64,000 bases of DNA from Candidatus Companilactobacillus pullicola. GTDB lineage: Bacteria > Bacillota > Bacilli > Lactobacillales > Lactobacillaceae. The translations under genes and the position numbers were made by a program. Position 1 is the first letter of the stretch, and each line of letters starts with the position of its first letter. The notes under the pieces are model-generated. The model saw only the letters and a program-made list of their open reading frames with translations. It had not been told where the DNA came from and did no database searches. Positions 24,982 through 34,117 of this stretch are shown piece after piece. The stretch lies in contig DXCM01000042.1 in NCBI GenBank assembly GCA_019116025.1, positions 1-64,000 on the forward strand, written 5' to 3'.

Positions 24982-25269
24982 GAATTATCCTCCCCTCGAG
25001 TAATAATTAATATTATATTAATACCTAAAGTGGGGATTAAGTCAATATAAATTTAGAATTATTTTCATTTTATTAAAGGAAACATTACTTCTGGAAAATC
25101 GATAAATATTTGAAACGTCAAAGTCCGGCAAGTACCCATGATTATCTTTTCGAGAGGTACCCAATGACGACGAAAGATGTTGGCATAAATTTCAATTGAA
25201 AATGAATGCCTTGCTATGTAATTGAAATAAGTGTTAACATAAATAGCTGTGAAGAAAAAAAGACACTAA
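24982..25269. other. Intergenic region without recognised features
   Basis: About 290 bp between the small gene at 24646 and the tRNA terminator. AT-rich; I see no ORF with a ribosome binding site and no strong hairpin. Confidence 0.4.
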
Positions 25270-25303
25270 AAAGCCGATCATGATTTTCATCATAATCGGT
25301 TAA
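25270..25303 (-). terminator. tRNA-Lys terminator
   Basis: On the minus strand ACCGATTATGATG pairs with CATGATCGGC (with small mismatches) and is followed by TTTTT, 14 nt after the tRNA 3' end. Confidence 0.7.
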
Positions 25304-25316
25304 GCGATAATTGCTA

Positions 25317-25389
25317 TGGGTGGTTGGGGGATCGAACCCCAGACCCACGGATTAAGAGTCCGTTGCTCTGCCAGCTGAGCTAACCACCC
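25317..25389 (-). tRNA. tRNA-Lys (anticodon CTT)
   Basis: 73 nt. Acceptor arm GGGTGGT with ACCACCC, D arm GCTCAGCTGGCAGAGC, anticodon stem ACGGA/TCCGT with loop CTCTTAA (anticodon CTT), and T arm with GGTTCGATCC. The discriminator base is A and CCA is not encoded. A promoter TTGCCA-18 bp-TAAGAT is visible on the minus strand at 25470-25441. Confidence 0.97.
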
Positions 25390-25520
25390 ATTGGATTTGA
25401 ATTGATTGATAAGTTGTTTCCCTCTCAACCAACGAGATATATCTTACCATAAGCTCCAAATTTATGGCAAGTACTTTTTTCAAAAAAGTTTAAAAAATTT
25501 AAGGTGGATTTATGGGTATT

Positions 25521-25549
25521 TTGTTTTAATAGGGAATAACTAGTATAAT
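25521..25549 (+). promoter_or_regulatory. walR promoter
   Basis: TTGTTT (25521-25526) and TATAAT (25544-25549) are spaced by 17 bp, 22 nt before the start codon of walR. Confidence 0.6.
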
Positions 25550-25571
25550 AATTGTGTCAAGGAGATATAAA

Positions 25572-26273
25572 ATGGCTAAAAAAATTCTAGTAGTAGATGA
25601 TGAAAAACCAATTTCCGATATTGTTAAGTATAATTTGGAAAATGAAGGCTACGAAGTCATAACTGCTTTTGATGGACAAGAAGCTTTGGATAAAGTTGAT
25701 GAGGATAATCCAGATTTGATTTTGCTAGATTTAATGCTTCCAGTTATTGATGGTCTCGAAGTAGCTAGAACTATCAGAAAAACTAAAGATACTCCAATCA
25801 TTATGTTAACAGCTAAGGATACTGAGATTGATAAGGTCATCGGCCTAGAACTTGGGGCTGATGATTATGTTACAAAACCATTCTCAAATAGAGAATTAGT
25901 TGCTCGTGTTAAGGCACGTCTTAGATCGCAAAGCCATATGCAAAGTGATGATAAGAAGAGTAGTGAAATTAAGATCGGCGATTTAACCATCCTTCCCGAT
26001 GCATATACAGTAACTAAAAATGGAAAAGAAATTGAATTAACACACCGTGAGTTTGAATTATTACATTATTTAGCTCAACATATTGGACAAGTTATGAAGC
26101 GTGAACACTTACTTCAAACTGTCTGGGGTTATGATTACTTTGGTGACGTTAGAACAGTTGATGTGACTGTAAGACGTTTACGTGAAAAAATCGAAAATAA
26201 TCCAAGTCAACCAGAATGGTTAATGACCAGACGTGGAGTTGGATATTACTTGAGAGATCCTGATGGAGAATAG
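25572..26273 (+). CDS. walR: WalR (YycF/VicR) response regulator
   Basis: 233 residues, OmpR/PhoB family. Receiver domain with the acidic pair D9-D10, phosphorylation site D53 (LILLDLMLP), and K in [12 protein letters not shown]. The winged-helix effector domain ends with [15 protein letters not shown] and RRGVGYYLR. It is the essential regulator of cell-wall metabolism in low-GC Gram-positives. The start at 25572 has AAGGAGATAT upstream; the longer frame reads through that site. It is followed by a structured repeat, not directly by walK. Confidence 0.96.
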   Translation: MAKKILVVDDEKPISDIVKYNLENEGYEVITAFDGQEALDKVDEDNPDLILLDLMLPVIDGLEVARTIRKTKDTPIIMLTAKDTEIDKVIGLELGADDYVTKPFSNRELVARVKARLRSQSHMQSDDKKSSEIKIGDLTILPDAYTVTKNGKEIELTHREFELLHYLAQHIGQVMKREHLLQTVWGYDYFGDVRTVDVTVRRLREKIENNPSQPEWLMTRRGVGYYLRDPDGE

Positions 26274-26404
26274 AGAGGGCGCAGTGAGGGTGGCCAGCCC
26301 ACGAGGATTTGCCTAAGTATCGAAATTGCACGCGCACTTGGCGTGCGATTCCGATACTGTAGCAAACCGTAATGGGTTACCCTCACGGAGCCCGTTTGTA
26401 CCAC
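26272..26404 (+). repeat. Family-2 structured repeat, walR-walK copy
   Basis: Begins AGAGAG over the walR stop codon and ends near CCCGTTTGTAC. The outer helix is CAGTGAGGGT with ACCCTCACGG-type pairing, then GGATTTGC with GCAAACCG, then AGTATCG/CGATACT around a GCACGC/GCGTGC hairpin. The same start (AGAGAG), an inner CGAGGAT and an end (CTCGTTT) occur in the two repeats upstream of greA, so these three form one family. It is clearly more GC-rich than its surroundings. Confidence 0.65.
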
Positions 26405-26503
26405 AACTTTCAAAAAAGTAAGTAAATCCTTCCAATCAAGGATTAAAAACATAAGTTTCAAGAGAAATTGAATAATTTCATCATTGAAAATCGAAATAAA
26501 ACT

Positions 26504-26543
26504 AAAAAAACTGATTGGCATGGGAAATGTCCGTCAGTTTTTT
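26504..26543. terminator. Terminator-like hairpin before walK
   Basis: AAAAAAACTGA pairs with TCAGTTTTTTT, with further GG/CC pairs inside. The A- and T-runs make it bidirectional. It lies between walR and walK and implies that walK is at least partly transcribed from its own promoter (TATAAT near 26559). Confidence 0.65.
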
Positions 26544-26600
26544 TGTTGTAAATATAGCTGTATAATAAAACTAAGTCTGTATTGTTTAGGTGGAAATATT

Positions 26601-28499
26601 TTGAAAAATAGATTTGCTTTTTTACATTCAATTAATTTCAAAATCGGATTATCCTTTATCCTGATTTTGATAGTCACAATTGAAATCATTGGGGCCTATT
26701 TTGTACGTCAGTTGGAAGATCAAAATGTTGCAAACTTTGAAACTTCCGTCTCAATTCCGGCGTATACATTAAACCAGATTTCAGAAAATTTGACTGATAA
26801 CGATGACCATACACGGGATAATATCAGCAATGCGATTCAGGATTATTCTCGAGTCAGCACGGATATTACTGATGTTCAGGTTATCGATCGTAGTGGAATC
26901 ATTGTTGGGGCCAAGGATTCCGAAAGTAATAGTATTATCGGTACACAAACTTTGAAAGATAATATCAAACAAAGTATTCGAACTGATAAACGAATTACAC
27001 AGATTTACTACGAAAGAGATAACGGTAGTTCTTATGAATCGATCGTGCCAGTGACATCTACAGATAATAGTACAGTTGTGGGAGCAATTTATGTTCGTGC
27101 CAGTATGGAATCAGTTTATACCGGCATTAATAACATTATCTTGATCTTCCTAACAGCTTCACTAGTAGCTGGGCTTTTGGGTGCGGTGATCGCAATTTTC
27201 ATCTCCCGAGCTATTACGAGACCGATTGATGAAATGAAGCAACAGGCTGTCCGTATGGCCGAAGGAGACTATTCTGGTCAGGTTCGTGTTTATTCACCGG
27301 ATGAGTTAGGTCAATTGGCTATGGCTGTTAATGATTTGTCAGTTAAAGTTGAAGAAGCGACCGAAAACTCGGAATCTGAGCGACGAAGGCTAGATAGTGT
27401 CCTGACGCAAATGTCTGATGGTGTTATTGCGACGAACCGTCTCGGTAACATAACGGTTATTAATGAAATGGCTCAGGAATTCTTGGATCGAGATGAAGAC
27501 GAAGCTATCGGTCAACCATTAGTTGATGTATTGGGGATTAAAGATCGGACGAGTTTTGACGATTTGTTGGAGAATCCTGATCCAATGGTAATTGAAACAA
27601 ATGATTCAAATGAGGATTACGATGACGCCAACGGTGATAATTCACTGATTTTAAACGCTGATTTCTCGTTAATTCAAAGAAACAGTGGGTTCATTAGTGG
27701 TATGGTTTGTGTTCTACACGATGTCACAGAACAACAAAAAATCGATAGTGAACGTCGCCAATTCGTTTCCAACGTTTCTCATGAGTTGAGAACACCATTA
27801 ACAAGTATCAGTAGTTATATCGATGCTTTAAATAATGGCGCTTGGAAGGATCAGAAGTTGGCACCCCAATTCTTGGGCGTTACAGCTGAAGAAACTGATC
27901 GTATGATTCGTATGATCAAAGATCTATTGAGCTTGTCACGTATGGATCAAGGTCGTTCGAAATTGGATAAGGAGCTAGTTAACTTTAACGAATTCTTCTC
28001 TTATATTCTGGATCGTTTTGATATGATGTTGAAAAAAGAGAAGGCCGATGCTAAAGAAAATGGTTCTAAGATTGCCAAAAATTATCGCATCAAACGTATT
28101 TTTACTAGCAAAGATCTATGGGTAGAAATCGATACTGATAAGATGACACAAGTGATCGATAACATTATGAATAATGCTATTAAATATTCACCTGATGGTG
28201 GAGTTATCACTTGTCGTTTGTTGGAAACTAATAAACACATTATTATTAGCATCTCTGATGAAGGATTGGGTATTCCTAGAAAGGATATCAAGAAGGTCTT
28301 CGAACGTTTCTATCGTGTTGATAAAGCACGTTCTAGAAAACAGGGTGGTACTGGACTTGGACTTTCTATCTCCAAAGAAATCGTTGAACAACACAAAGGT
28401 AGAATTTGGGTAAATAGTGCCGAAGGTAAGGGATCTACATTCTACATTTCCTTACCATTTGACCCTAACGAGACAGGAGGAGAATGGGATGAAGTTTAG
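26601..28499 (+). CDS. walK: WalK (YycG/VicK) sensor histidine kinase
   Basis: 632 residues. Order: membrane helix near residues 10-34, extracellular sensor of about 140 residues, second helix near 175-198, HAMP, PAS (TQMSDGVIATNRLGNITVINE), HisKA with H394 in SHELRTPLTS, and HATPase with NIMNNAIKYSP and GTGLGLSI. It phosphorylates WalR. The start is TTG 26601 (LKNRFAF) with AGGTGG 7 nt upstream. A longer frame from 26484 begins inside the terminator hairpin and is unlikely. It overlaps walH by 11 nt. Confidence 0.94.
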   Translation: MKNRFAFLHSINFKIGLSFILILIVTIEIIGAYFVRQLEDQNVANFETSVSIPAYTLNQISENLTDNDDHTRDNISNAIQDYSRVSTDITDVQVIDRSGIIVGAKDSESNSIIGTQTLKDNIKQSIRTDKRITQIYYERDNGSSYESIVPVTSTDNSTVVGAIYVRASMESVYTGINNIILIFLTASLVAGLLGAVIAIFISRAITRPIDEMKQQAVRMAEGDYSGQVRVYSPDELGQLAMAVNDLSVKVEEATENSESERRRLDSVLTQMSDGVIATNRLGNITVINEMAQEFLDRDEDEAIGQPLVDVLGIKDRTSFDDLLENPDPMVIETNDSNEDYDDANGDNSLILNADFSLIQRNSGFISGMVCVLHDVTEQQKIDSERRQFVSNVSHELRTPLTSISSYIDALNNGAWKDQKLAPQFLGVTAEETDRMIRMIKDLLSLSRMDQGRSKLDKELVNFNEFFSYILDRFDMMLKKEKADAKENGSKIAKNYRIKRIFTSKDLWVEIDTDKMTQVIDNIMNNAIKYSPDGGVITCRLLETNKHIIISISDEGLGIPRKDIKKVFERFYRVDKARSRKQGGTGLGLSISKEIVEQHKGRIWVNSAEGKGSTFYISLPFDPNETGGEWDEV

Positions 28500-29802
28500 T
28501 CGCTTGATCATTCAGATCTTATTAGTTATCGCCGTTATAACGAGTATCGTACTCTCCTTCTTTATATGGACGAATACAGCCCGTTATCAACGAGGACGCA
28601 ACATCGACGTTACATCGACACAATCGAACAAAAATGAAGTACCAATTAATCAGGTCATCAGTGCCACATCAGTAATTTGGCATGATGATGATAGTCAAAA
28701 GTTAATTTATAACAGTAATGATAGTATTGCTTTGAGCATTCAAAAAATTATGCAGGACTGGAAAATTGATAGTCCTAAATTAGTTTCTAAGAAAGATGGA
28801 GCTTACTATCAAAAAGTCATTCAATCAAAAGATGTTATTCAGCTGGTTTATCCAACTTCAGTTTCAAGCAGTATTTTGGGTTATTTATTGAACAATAACA
28901 GCTTGCGAAATGACAAATCGTATTCTTTCAATCGAATTTTAATTAATTTGAAAGATAAAAAGGATAGCAACATCTATCTAGCTAATGATAGTAATTATGC
29001 TGTCTACAAGGCATCGGTTAGAAACGCGACATCCGCACCAATTTCTAAGTTAGTTAAGAAAGCTAATATCAATTTGAAGATTCGCTTGAATATCATGAAG
29101 CATGGTGTTTTCACTTTCTATACTGAGCCTATCAAGCTCAAGTCGTACTCATACGTCATCAGCAGCAAGGAAGATGGCGAGTATACAACGGCGTTGTTCG
29201 ATTCAAATACCAATGGCTTGGTAACATCTGAAGACAATGGCGTCTATACCTATAATTATGGTGAGTCGAAGCGTCTGGTTTCTGATCATAATTCAGGAGA
29301 ATTGAGTTTTGAAGATTATACGGATACTTCGGTTCCAAAGACGCAGTTGGCTTTCCTACAACGTGGTTATCAAAAAGTAGTTAATCTGCAAAATTCAATT
29401 TCCAATTTACGCTTGTACAGCGCTGACTGGAGTAATAAGAATCTGATCTTCCGTGAGTATGTTGAAGGTTTCCCAATCTTTAAGAAGAGTGAATTTGGTT
29501 CAATCAGAATCAAATTTAGTCGTAAAGGTAGTACGGAACATTTCTTGAATAAAGTACTAGAAGTCCCAGTCCCATCAGATCAAGCTGCAACTAAGTTGAA
29601 GTCAACCAGCGATATTTTCAAAGGCTTGGAGAGAGCCGGATATTCACCTAATGATGTCCAAAATATTGAAGTCGGCTATCAATGGGAAAGTGAGGCTGAT
29701 AATGAAAAAGTTGTCGATTTGAAGCCAACCTATTACATTAAGATTCAAAATCACTGGAAACCATATAGCGACTGGGCAAATGATACGGCGGAGGATAAAT
29801 AG
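28489..29802 (+). CDS. walH: WalH (YycH), WalK-regulating membrane protein
   Basis: 437 residues. One N-terminal membrane helix (about 5-27, LIIQILLVIAVITSIVLSFF), then a large extracytosolic domain with the YycH-type repeats of mixed alpha/beta. In Bacillus, YycH and YycI bind WalK through their membrane helices and tune its activity. The start at 28489 has GGAGGAG upstream and overlaps the end of walK. walI follows with no gap, so the four proteins are co-expressed. Confidence 0.88.
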   Translation: MKFSRLIIQILLVIAVITSIVLSFFIWTNTARYQRGRNIDVTSTQSNKNEVPINQVISATSVIWHDDDSQKLIYNSNDSIALSIQKIMQDWKIDSPKLVSKKDGAYYQKVIQSKDVIQLVYPTSVSSSILGYLLNNNSLRNDKSYSFNRILINLKDKKDSNIYLANDSNYAVYKASVRNATSAPISKLVKKANINLKIRLNIMKHGVFTFYTEPIKLKSYSYVISSKEDGEYTTALFDSNTNGLVTSEDNGVYTYNYGESKRLVSDHNSGELSFEDYTDTSVPKTQLAFLQRGYQKVVNLQNSISNLRLYSADWSNKNLIFREYVEGFPIFKKSEFGSIRIKFSRKGSTEHFLNKVLEVPVPSDQAATKLKSTSDIFKGLERAGYSPNDVQNIEVGYQWESEADNEKVVDLKPTYYIKIQNHWKPYSDWANDTAEDK

Positions 29803-30618
29803 ATGGATTTTAGAAGAATTGAAGTAATTTTCTTAATCGTTTTTTTCTCATTAGATATCTTTTTATTCTTGTCTTTTCGAAACAGTCAACAATTGGTCAG
29901 CAGTTCTAGCACCAATACGTCGACCGTTGCAGAAATGCGAAAGCGTAATATCAGTTTTGGAACCTTGGATACTAAGAATGGGAGTGCCTATTATTTAGGT
30001 TCCCAACCTGATAATTCCTTGGCTCAAAATGTTAACAAATTGCGTAATCAAGAAGTCCAATATGATGAAAATGATCGTAAGATCACAAGTAGTTTGAACA
30101 GCACAATTGCTGTGACAACCGCTGACAGACAAAAGATCATGGATAAATTTATCAAAAAAGACTCGAATGTATTATTCGGCAGTGATTATAAGTATGCGCC
30201 ACAACTGTCGACCACGTCGCAAATGGTTTATGTCGGTACAGGTAGTTTAGGTGAAATTTATGATAAAACCTGTGAGCTGACCTTTACAATTGAAAGTGGT
30301 CGCGTTGTTAGTTATACTCAGACTCATGTTAAGTCAATGATCATTTTGCACGAAAGTCAGACGATTAAGAGTGAAAAAGAAGTCATTACTAACCTTTACG
30401 CTAACTCTGAAATACCGAATAATTCCAAAATTTCTTACGCTAATTTAGCCTATACGAAATTGTTGGTAGCAAAGAATAGTACGATCTATATTCCAGTCTG
30501 GTTTGTAACGATTAGAAATAAAGATAGTAAAGTTAGTTCCGTTAAGAAGGTTAACGCCTTTACGGGCAATATTATAAAGAATTCAGCAAATGGAGATAGC
30601 AGTTACAATGCCCAATGA
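29803..30618 (+). CDS. walI: WalI (YycI), WalK-regulating membrane protein
   Basis: 271 residues. N-terminal membrane helix (about 5-24, IEVIFLIVFFSLDIFLFLSF), then an extracytosolic domain ending in ANLAYTKLLVAKNSTIYIPVWFVTI and KVNAFTG, the usual YycI ending. GGAGG in the end of walH serves as ribosome binding site. It overlaps the next gene by 11 nt. Confidence 0.87.
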   Translation: MDFRRIEVIFLIVFFSLDIFLFLSFRNSQQLVSSSSTNTSTVAEMRKRNISFGTLDTKNGSAYYLGSQPDNSLAQNVNKLRNQEVQYDENDRKITSSLNSTIAVTTADRQKIMDKFIKKDSNVLFGSDYKYAPQLSTTSQMVYVGTGSLGEIYDKTCELTFTIESGRVVSYTQTHVKSMIILHESQTIKSEKEVITNLYANSEIPNNSKISYANLAYTKLLVAKNSTIYIPVWFVTIRNKDSKVSSVKKVNAFTGNIIKNSANGDSSYNAQ

Positions 30619-31420
30619 TGATGAAGATGATTTAAAAATTAGTGTGCTTGCTAGCAGCAGCTCAGGTAATGCTACATATATTGAGACCCCTAAACATCAT
30701 GTTTTAGTTGATGCCGGGTTATCAGGGAAAAAGATTAAAGAGGCAATGGAGAGTATCGGCAAAGATATCAATACAGTTGATTCTTTGTTTGTGACGCATG
30801 AACATACCGACCATATTAAAGGTGTCGGCGTGTTGGCGAGAAGATACAATCTAAATGTTTATGCCAATGAAAAAACGTGGCAAGCAATGTTGCCAAAAAT
30901 TGGCAAGGTACCTGAAGATGAAATCAATGTCTTTGAACATAATAAGATTATGTCCTTAGATGATTTAGATATTGAGAGTTTTGCGGTTTCTCATGATGCG
31001 GCAGACCCACAGTTTTATAAGTTTTATCATAATGGCAAAGAATTTGTTATTTTGACGGATACCGGTTATGTCTCTGAACGTGTCCAAAAGACGATTGAGA
31101 ACGCTGATGGTTATTTGTTGGAATGTAACCATGATGTAGAAATGTTGCGCGAGGGCTTTTATCCTTGGCCACTGAAGCAACGTATCTTGAGTGAAAAAGG
31201 CCATCTTTCTAACGAAGACGGTGCTCACACTTTAATGGATGTCATCGGTAATAATACTAAGCAAATTTATCTAGGTCACTTGAGTCATGAAAATAACACT
31301 AAACAAGTTGCCCGAACAGAGGTAACACAAGTGTTAGAGGACCACGATTTTGCAGTTGGCCATGATTTTCAGATCAACGATACTGACCCAGCGATTGCCG
31401 ATCCGTTGATTGCATTGTAG
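30608..31420 (+). CDS. walJ: WalJ (YycJ/VicX) MBL-fold hydrolase
   Basis: 270 residues of the metallo-beta-lactamase superfamily. The metal motif THEHTDH is near residue 63, with a Ser-rich LASSSSGNATYIET strand at the start, VILTDTGYVS near 148 and LGHLSHENN near 228. The family is a predicted phosphodiesterase or nuclease of the Wal operon. The start at 30608 has GGAG about 10 nt upstream, inside the end of walI. Confidence 0.9.
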   Translation: MPNDDEDDLKISVLASSSSGNATYIETPKHHVLVDAGLSGKKIKEAMESIGKDINTVDSLFVTHEHTDHIKGVGVLARRYNLNVYANEKTWQAMLPKIGKVPEDEINVFEHNKIMSLDDLDIESFAVSHDAADPQFYKFYHNGKEFVILTDTGYVSERVQKTIENADGYLLECNHDVEMLREGFYPWPLKQRILSEKGHLSNEDGAHTLMDVIGNNTKQIYLGHLSHENNTKQVARTEVTQVLEDHDFAVGHDFQINDTDPAIADPLIAL

Positions 31421-31508
31421 TTCTTTATAAATAAATCATATGTCGTTCATAATTTTTTCATAATTGAAAGTTATATTATAGATAAAAAATATGGGGAGTG
31501 AATATTAC

Positions 31509-32900
31509 ATGAATAACGATGAAAAAAAGGACAAGTCTGAATCAAGAGTAGAAGAAAAAAAGCGTAATTCCAATGGTAAGGAATCAGGCGGCAATTCTTT
31601 ACTTAAGACAGGTATTGTAGCTTTTATTTCAGCCGCTTTAGGTGTTGTTATTGCCTTCGCAGGTTTCACTTACTTTGGTGGTGGTAATAACTCCTCAAAC
31701 TCAGCTGCGGTTGGTAATACCGCCGGAACGACTCAAGTAAGCAATACTAAAGTAAATACTTCTAGTTCAATGTCAGGTGCTTACAAAAAAGTCAATGGAG
31801 CGGTTGTTTCTGTAATTAATCTTCAAAAACAAAAGGAACAACAATCTAGCGATGGCAGCTTGTCATCAATTTTTGGAGATTTGTTTGGTGATAGTGGAAG
31901 TAGCGACAGTAACTCTTCTGACAGTTCCCAATCTAGTGACAGCAATTCTTCAGATTCCAATTCATCTGATTCTAATTCAAGTAGTTCTTCTAGCAATAGT
32001 AACCTGCAAGAATACAGTGAAGGATCAGGTGTGATCTACGCTAAACAAAATGGTAAAGGTTATATCGTAACTAATAATCACGTTGTTTCTGGCTCAGATT
32101 CTTTGGAAATCATTCTTGAAGATGGTACAAAAGTTTCCGCTAAATTAGTTGGTACTGATTCCACAACCGACTTGGCTGTTTTGGAAATACCTGGAAGCAA
32201 AGTGCCAGCCACAGCTTCATTCGGTAACTCAGATAACGTAACACCAGGAGATCCAGTAATCGCTATTGGTTCACCATTAGGTAGCGAATATGCTACAACA
32301 GTTACACAAGGTATCATTTCTGCTACAAACAGAACTGTTACAACACAAGATCAAAATACCGGACAAGCAACCGGTGAAGCTACTGTTCTTCAAACCGATG
32401 CTGCAATTAATCCTGGTAACTCAGGTGGTCCTTTGGTTAACGCCGCTGGACAAATTATTGGTATCAACTCAATGAAACTAGCATCAAGTACGGATGGTTC
32501 ATCTGTTGAAGGTATGGGCTTTGCTATTCCAAGTAACGAAGTAGTTAAGATCATCAATCAATTAGTTGAAAATGGTAAAGTTGAAAGACCTTCATTGGGT
32601 ATCAAAGTACTCGACCTAGATCAGATTACTGATGATTCACAATCAAGTTTGAAGTTACCAAGCAATGTAACCAAAGGTGTAGTTGTTTATAGTACAACAA
32701 GTGGTTCTGTAGCTAAGGCCGCTGGTATGAAGAAATACGATGTTATCGTGAAGTTAGGCGATAAGACAGTAACATCCGTCGCTGACTTACATACAGCCTT
32801 ATACTCACATTCAATTGGTGATACCGTAAATGTTGAATACTACCGTAACGGTAAGTTGAATACAGCTAAGGTACACTTAACTAAGAAAACTTCAGAATAG
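31509..32900 (+). CDS. htrA: HtrA/DegP-type membrane-anchored serine protease
   Basis: 463 residues. A charged cytoplasmic N-terminus, one membrane helix (near residues 34-57), a linker, a trypsin-like domain with the catalytic His in TNNHVVSG, Asp in STTDLAVLE and Ser in NPGNSGGPL, and one PDZ domain (GVVVYSTTSGSVAKAAGMKKYDVI). It degrades misfolded exported proteins. An unusual low-complexity stretch of about 60 residues made of Ser, Asp and Asn lies before the protease domain. GGGGAGTGA supports start 31509. It follows walJ by about 90 bp. Confidence 0.93.
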   Translation: MNNDEKKDKSESRVEEKKRNSNGKESGGNSLLKTGIVAFISAALGVVIAFAGFTYFGGGNNSSNSAAVGNTAGTTQVSNTKVNTSSSMSGAYKKVNGAVVSVINLQKQKEQQSSDGSLSSIFGDLFGDSGSSDSNSSDSSQSSDSNSSDSNSSDSNSSSSSSNSNLQEYSEGSGVIYAKQNGKGYIVTNNHVVSGSDSLEIILEDGTKVSAKLVGTDSTTDLAVLEIPGSKVPATASFGNSDNVTPGDPVIAIGSPLGSEYATTVTQGIISATNRTVTTQDQNTGQATGEATVLQTDAAINPGNSGGPLVNAAGQIIGINSMKLASSTDGSSVEGMGFAIPSNEVVKIINQLVENGKVERPSLGIKVLDLDQITDDSQSSLKLPSNVTKGVVVYSTTSGSVAKAAGMKKYDVIVKLGDKTVTSVADLHTALYSHSIGDTVNVEYYRNGKLNTAKVHLTKKTSE

Positions 32901-32906
32901 AATGAA

Positions 32907-32948
32907 AAGACGTGAAAACAAGTGAATGCTAGTTTCACGTCTTTTTTT
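32907..32948 (+). terminator. htrA terminator
   Basis: AAGACGTGAAA and TTTCACGTCTTTTTTT form a strong hairpin with a T-run, 10 nt after the stop codon. Confidence 0.85.
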
Positions 32949-33008
32949 GAACATTTTTTTCAATATAATAGATTTTCTTCGGTAATAGAGATGACTAATG
33001 AACAAGAG

Positions 33009-33094
33009 TTATCCACAAGTGTTGATAACCTGTGAATAAGTCGATAAAAAATTGTTATATCGTTGTAGAAAAGTTTTCCACAATTTTACCCACA
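33009..33094. other. Cluster of DnaA boxes between htrA and rlmH
   Basis: Two perfect DnaA boxes (TTATNCACA): TTATCCACA at 33009-33017 (+) and TTATTCACA at 33039-33031 (-). Two one-mismatch boxes: TTTTCCACA at 33074-33082 and TTACCCACA at 33086-33094. All four fall within 86 bp of AT-rich DNA with no gene. It could be a DnaA-binding locus or part of an origin region. Confidence 0.55.
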
Positions 33095-33293
33095 GCTGTT
33101 AATAACTTTTAACTATACAAAATATCTATTGACTAAAAAAGCCTTACACCAGTAAGGAAGAGTGTTACACAAGTATGGACAAACTTTTATTTTTCGGTGC
33201 AAAAATAAATTGTCATGATAATTCGTAATTTAGAAAAATTTGGCAATTGGTCATTAGTTTCGTATGATATTTAATTGAGGAGATTTTTTGATT

Positions 33294-33773
33294 ATGAATA
33301 TAAAAATGGTTACTGTTGGTAAATTAAAAGAAAAGTATTTTAAAGCAGGAATTGCAGAATACGCAAAGCGTTTAGGCGCTTTCTGTAAGTTTCAAATAGT
33401 GGAGTGTCCGGATGAAAAAGCTCCTGAAAACCTTAGTGAAGCACAAGATGAAAAGGTGAAACAAATAGAGGGAGAACGAATATTAAGTAAAATCAAGGAT
33501 AAGGAATATGTAATTTTACTTGATTTACGTGGTAAAGAATTAACCTCAGAGGAAATGGCCAAAAAGATTGACGACTTATCCACATATGGAACAAGTGATA
33601 TCACTTTCGTAATCGGTGGATCACTAGGAGTTAGTCCAGAAGTAACGAAACGTGCTGATTATAGTGTTTGTTTCGGTAAGTTTACTTTGCCTCATCAGTT
33701 GATGCGTTTGGTTTTAACGGAACAGATTTATCGTTCATTTATGATTATCAATCATCGTACGTATCATAAATAA
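33294..33773 (+). CDS. rlmH: 23S rRNA pseudouridine-1915 N3-methyltransferase
   Basis: 159 residues, full length for RlmH (SPOUT fold), which methylates pseudouridine 1915 on assembled ribosomes using SAM. Conserved parts are [21 protein letters not shown] at the start, [10 protein letters not shown] (SAM knot) and the terminal [18 protein letters not shown]...HRTYHK. GAGGAG lies upstream; ATG 33294 matches the usual MNIK start, with TTG 33288 as an alternative. A truncated structured repeat follows. Confidence 0.94.
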   Translation: MNIKMVTVGKLKEKYFKAGIAEYAKRLGAFCKFQIVECPDEKAPENLSEAQDEKVKQIEGERILSKIKDKEYVILLDLRGKELTSEEMAKKIDDLSTYGTSDITFVIGGSLGVSPEVTKRADYSVCFGKFTLPHQLMRLVLTEQIYRSFMIINHRTYHK

Positions 33774-33825
33774 AATTACGTAAATAGTTTGGATAAATAT
33801 CAACTGATGTGGTGGAAGTATGCTC

Positions 33826-33940
33826 GTCGGTAGTAGAAAATCTGTGGGCCACTGGAACGTGGTGGACACGGCTTGAAGCTAATAATTTTCCACTTCGTGA
33901 AAAATCATGGATCTCCAAGTCCGGTCTTCTACTAACCTTG
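33826..33940 (+). repeat. Family-1 structured repeat, copy 4a (truncated)
   Basis: Almost identical to copy 1a from its upstream flank (ATCAACTGATGT) through GGAACG, TTGAAGCTAAT and CCGGTCTTCTACTAACCTTG, then breaks off. The distal hairpin arm and the closing 3' arm are missing, and an intrinsic terminator begins within 10 bp. The closing helix therefore cannot form here. Confidence 0.85.
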
Positions 33941-33947
33941 TTTAAAG

Positions 33948-34024
33948 AAAAAACGGCATTTATTAAGAGTGAGAGATTCAGATATATTTTATATATCTGC
34001 TCGTTTAATAGATGCCGTTTTTTT
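33948..34024 (+). terminator. Intrinsic terminator replacing the end of repeat 4a
   Basis: AAAAAACGGCAT...TATTAA pairs with TTAATAGATGCCGTTTTTTT. An inner CAGATATA/TATATCTG hairpin sits at the top. It is the first terminator after rlmH. Confidence 0.8.
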
Positions 34025-34117
34025 GCTGTCTGAAATTCTAATTAAAGACAATATTCAAAATAGAAAGGATATCGAATTAAATAATTTATCTCAAATTAAA
34101 TAATAGAAGTGTTGTTT

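Noticed and set aside
26484-26600. Upstream extension of walK from 26484
   Set aside because: The extension runs through a terminator hairpin, encodes a Cys-rich stretch unlike WalK proteins, and TTG 26601 has a well-placed ribosome binding site.
33809-34033. 74-codon open frame across 33809-34033
   Set aside because: It lies over the truncated repeat and terminator; the same frame pattern arises in other repeat copies from the repeat sequence itself and has no ribosome binding site.
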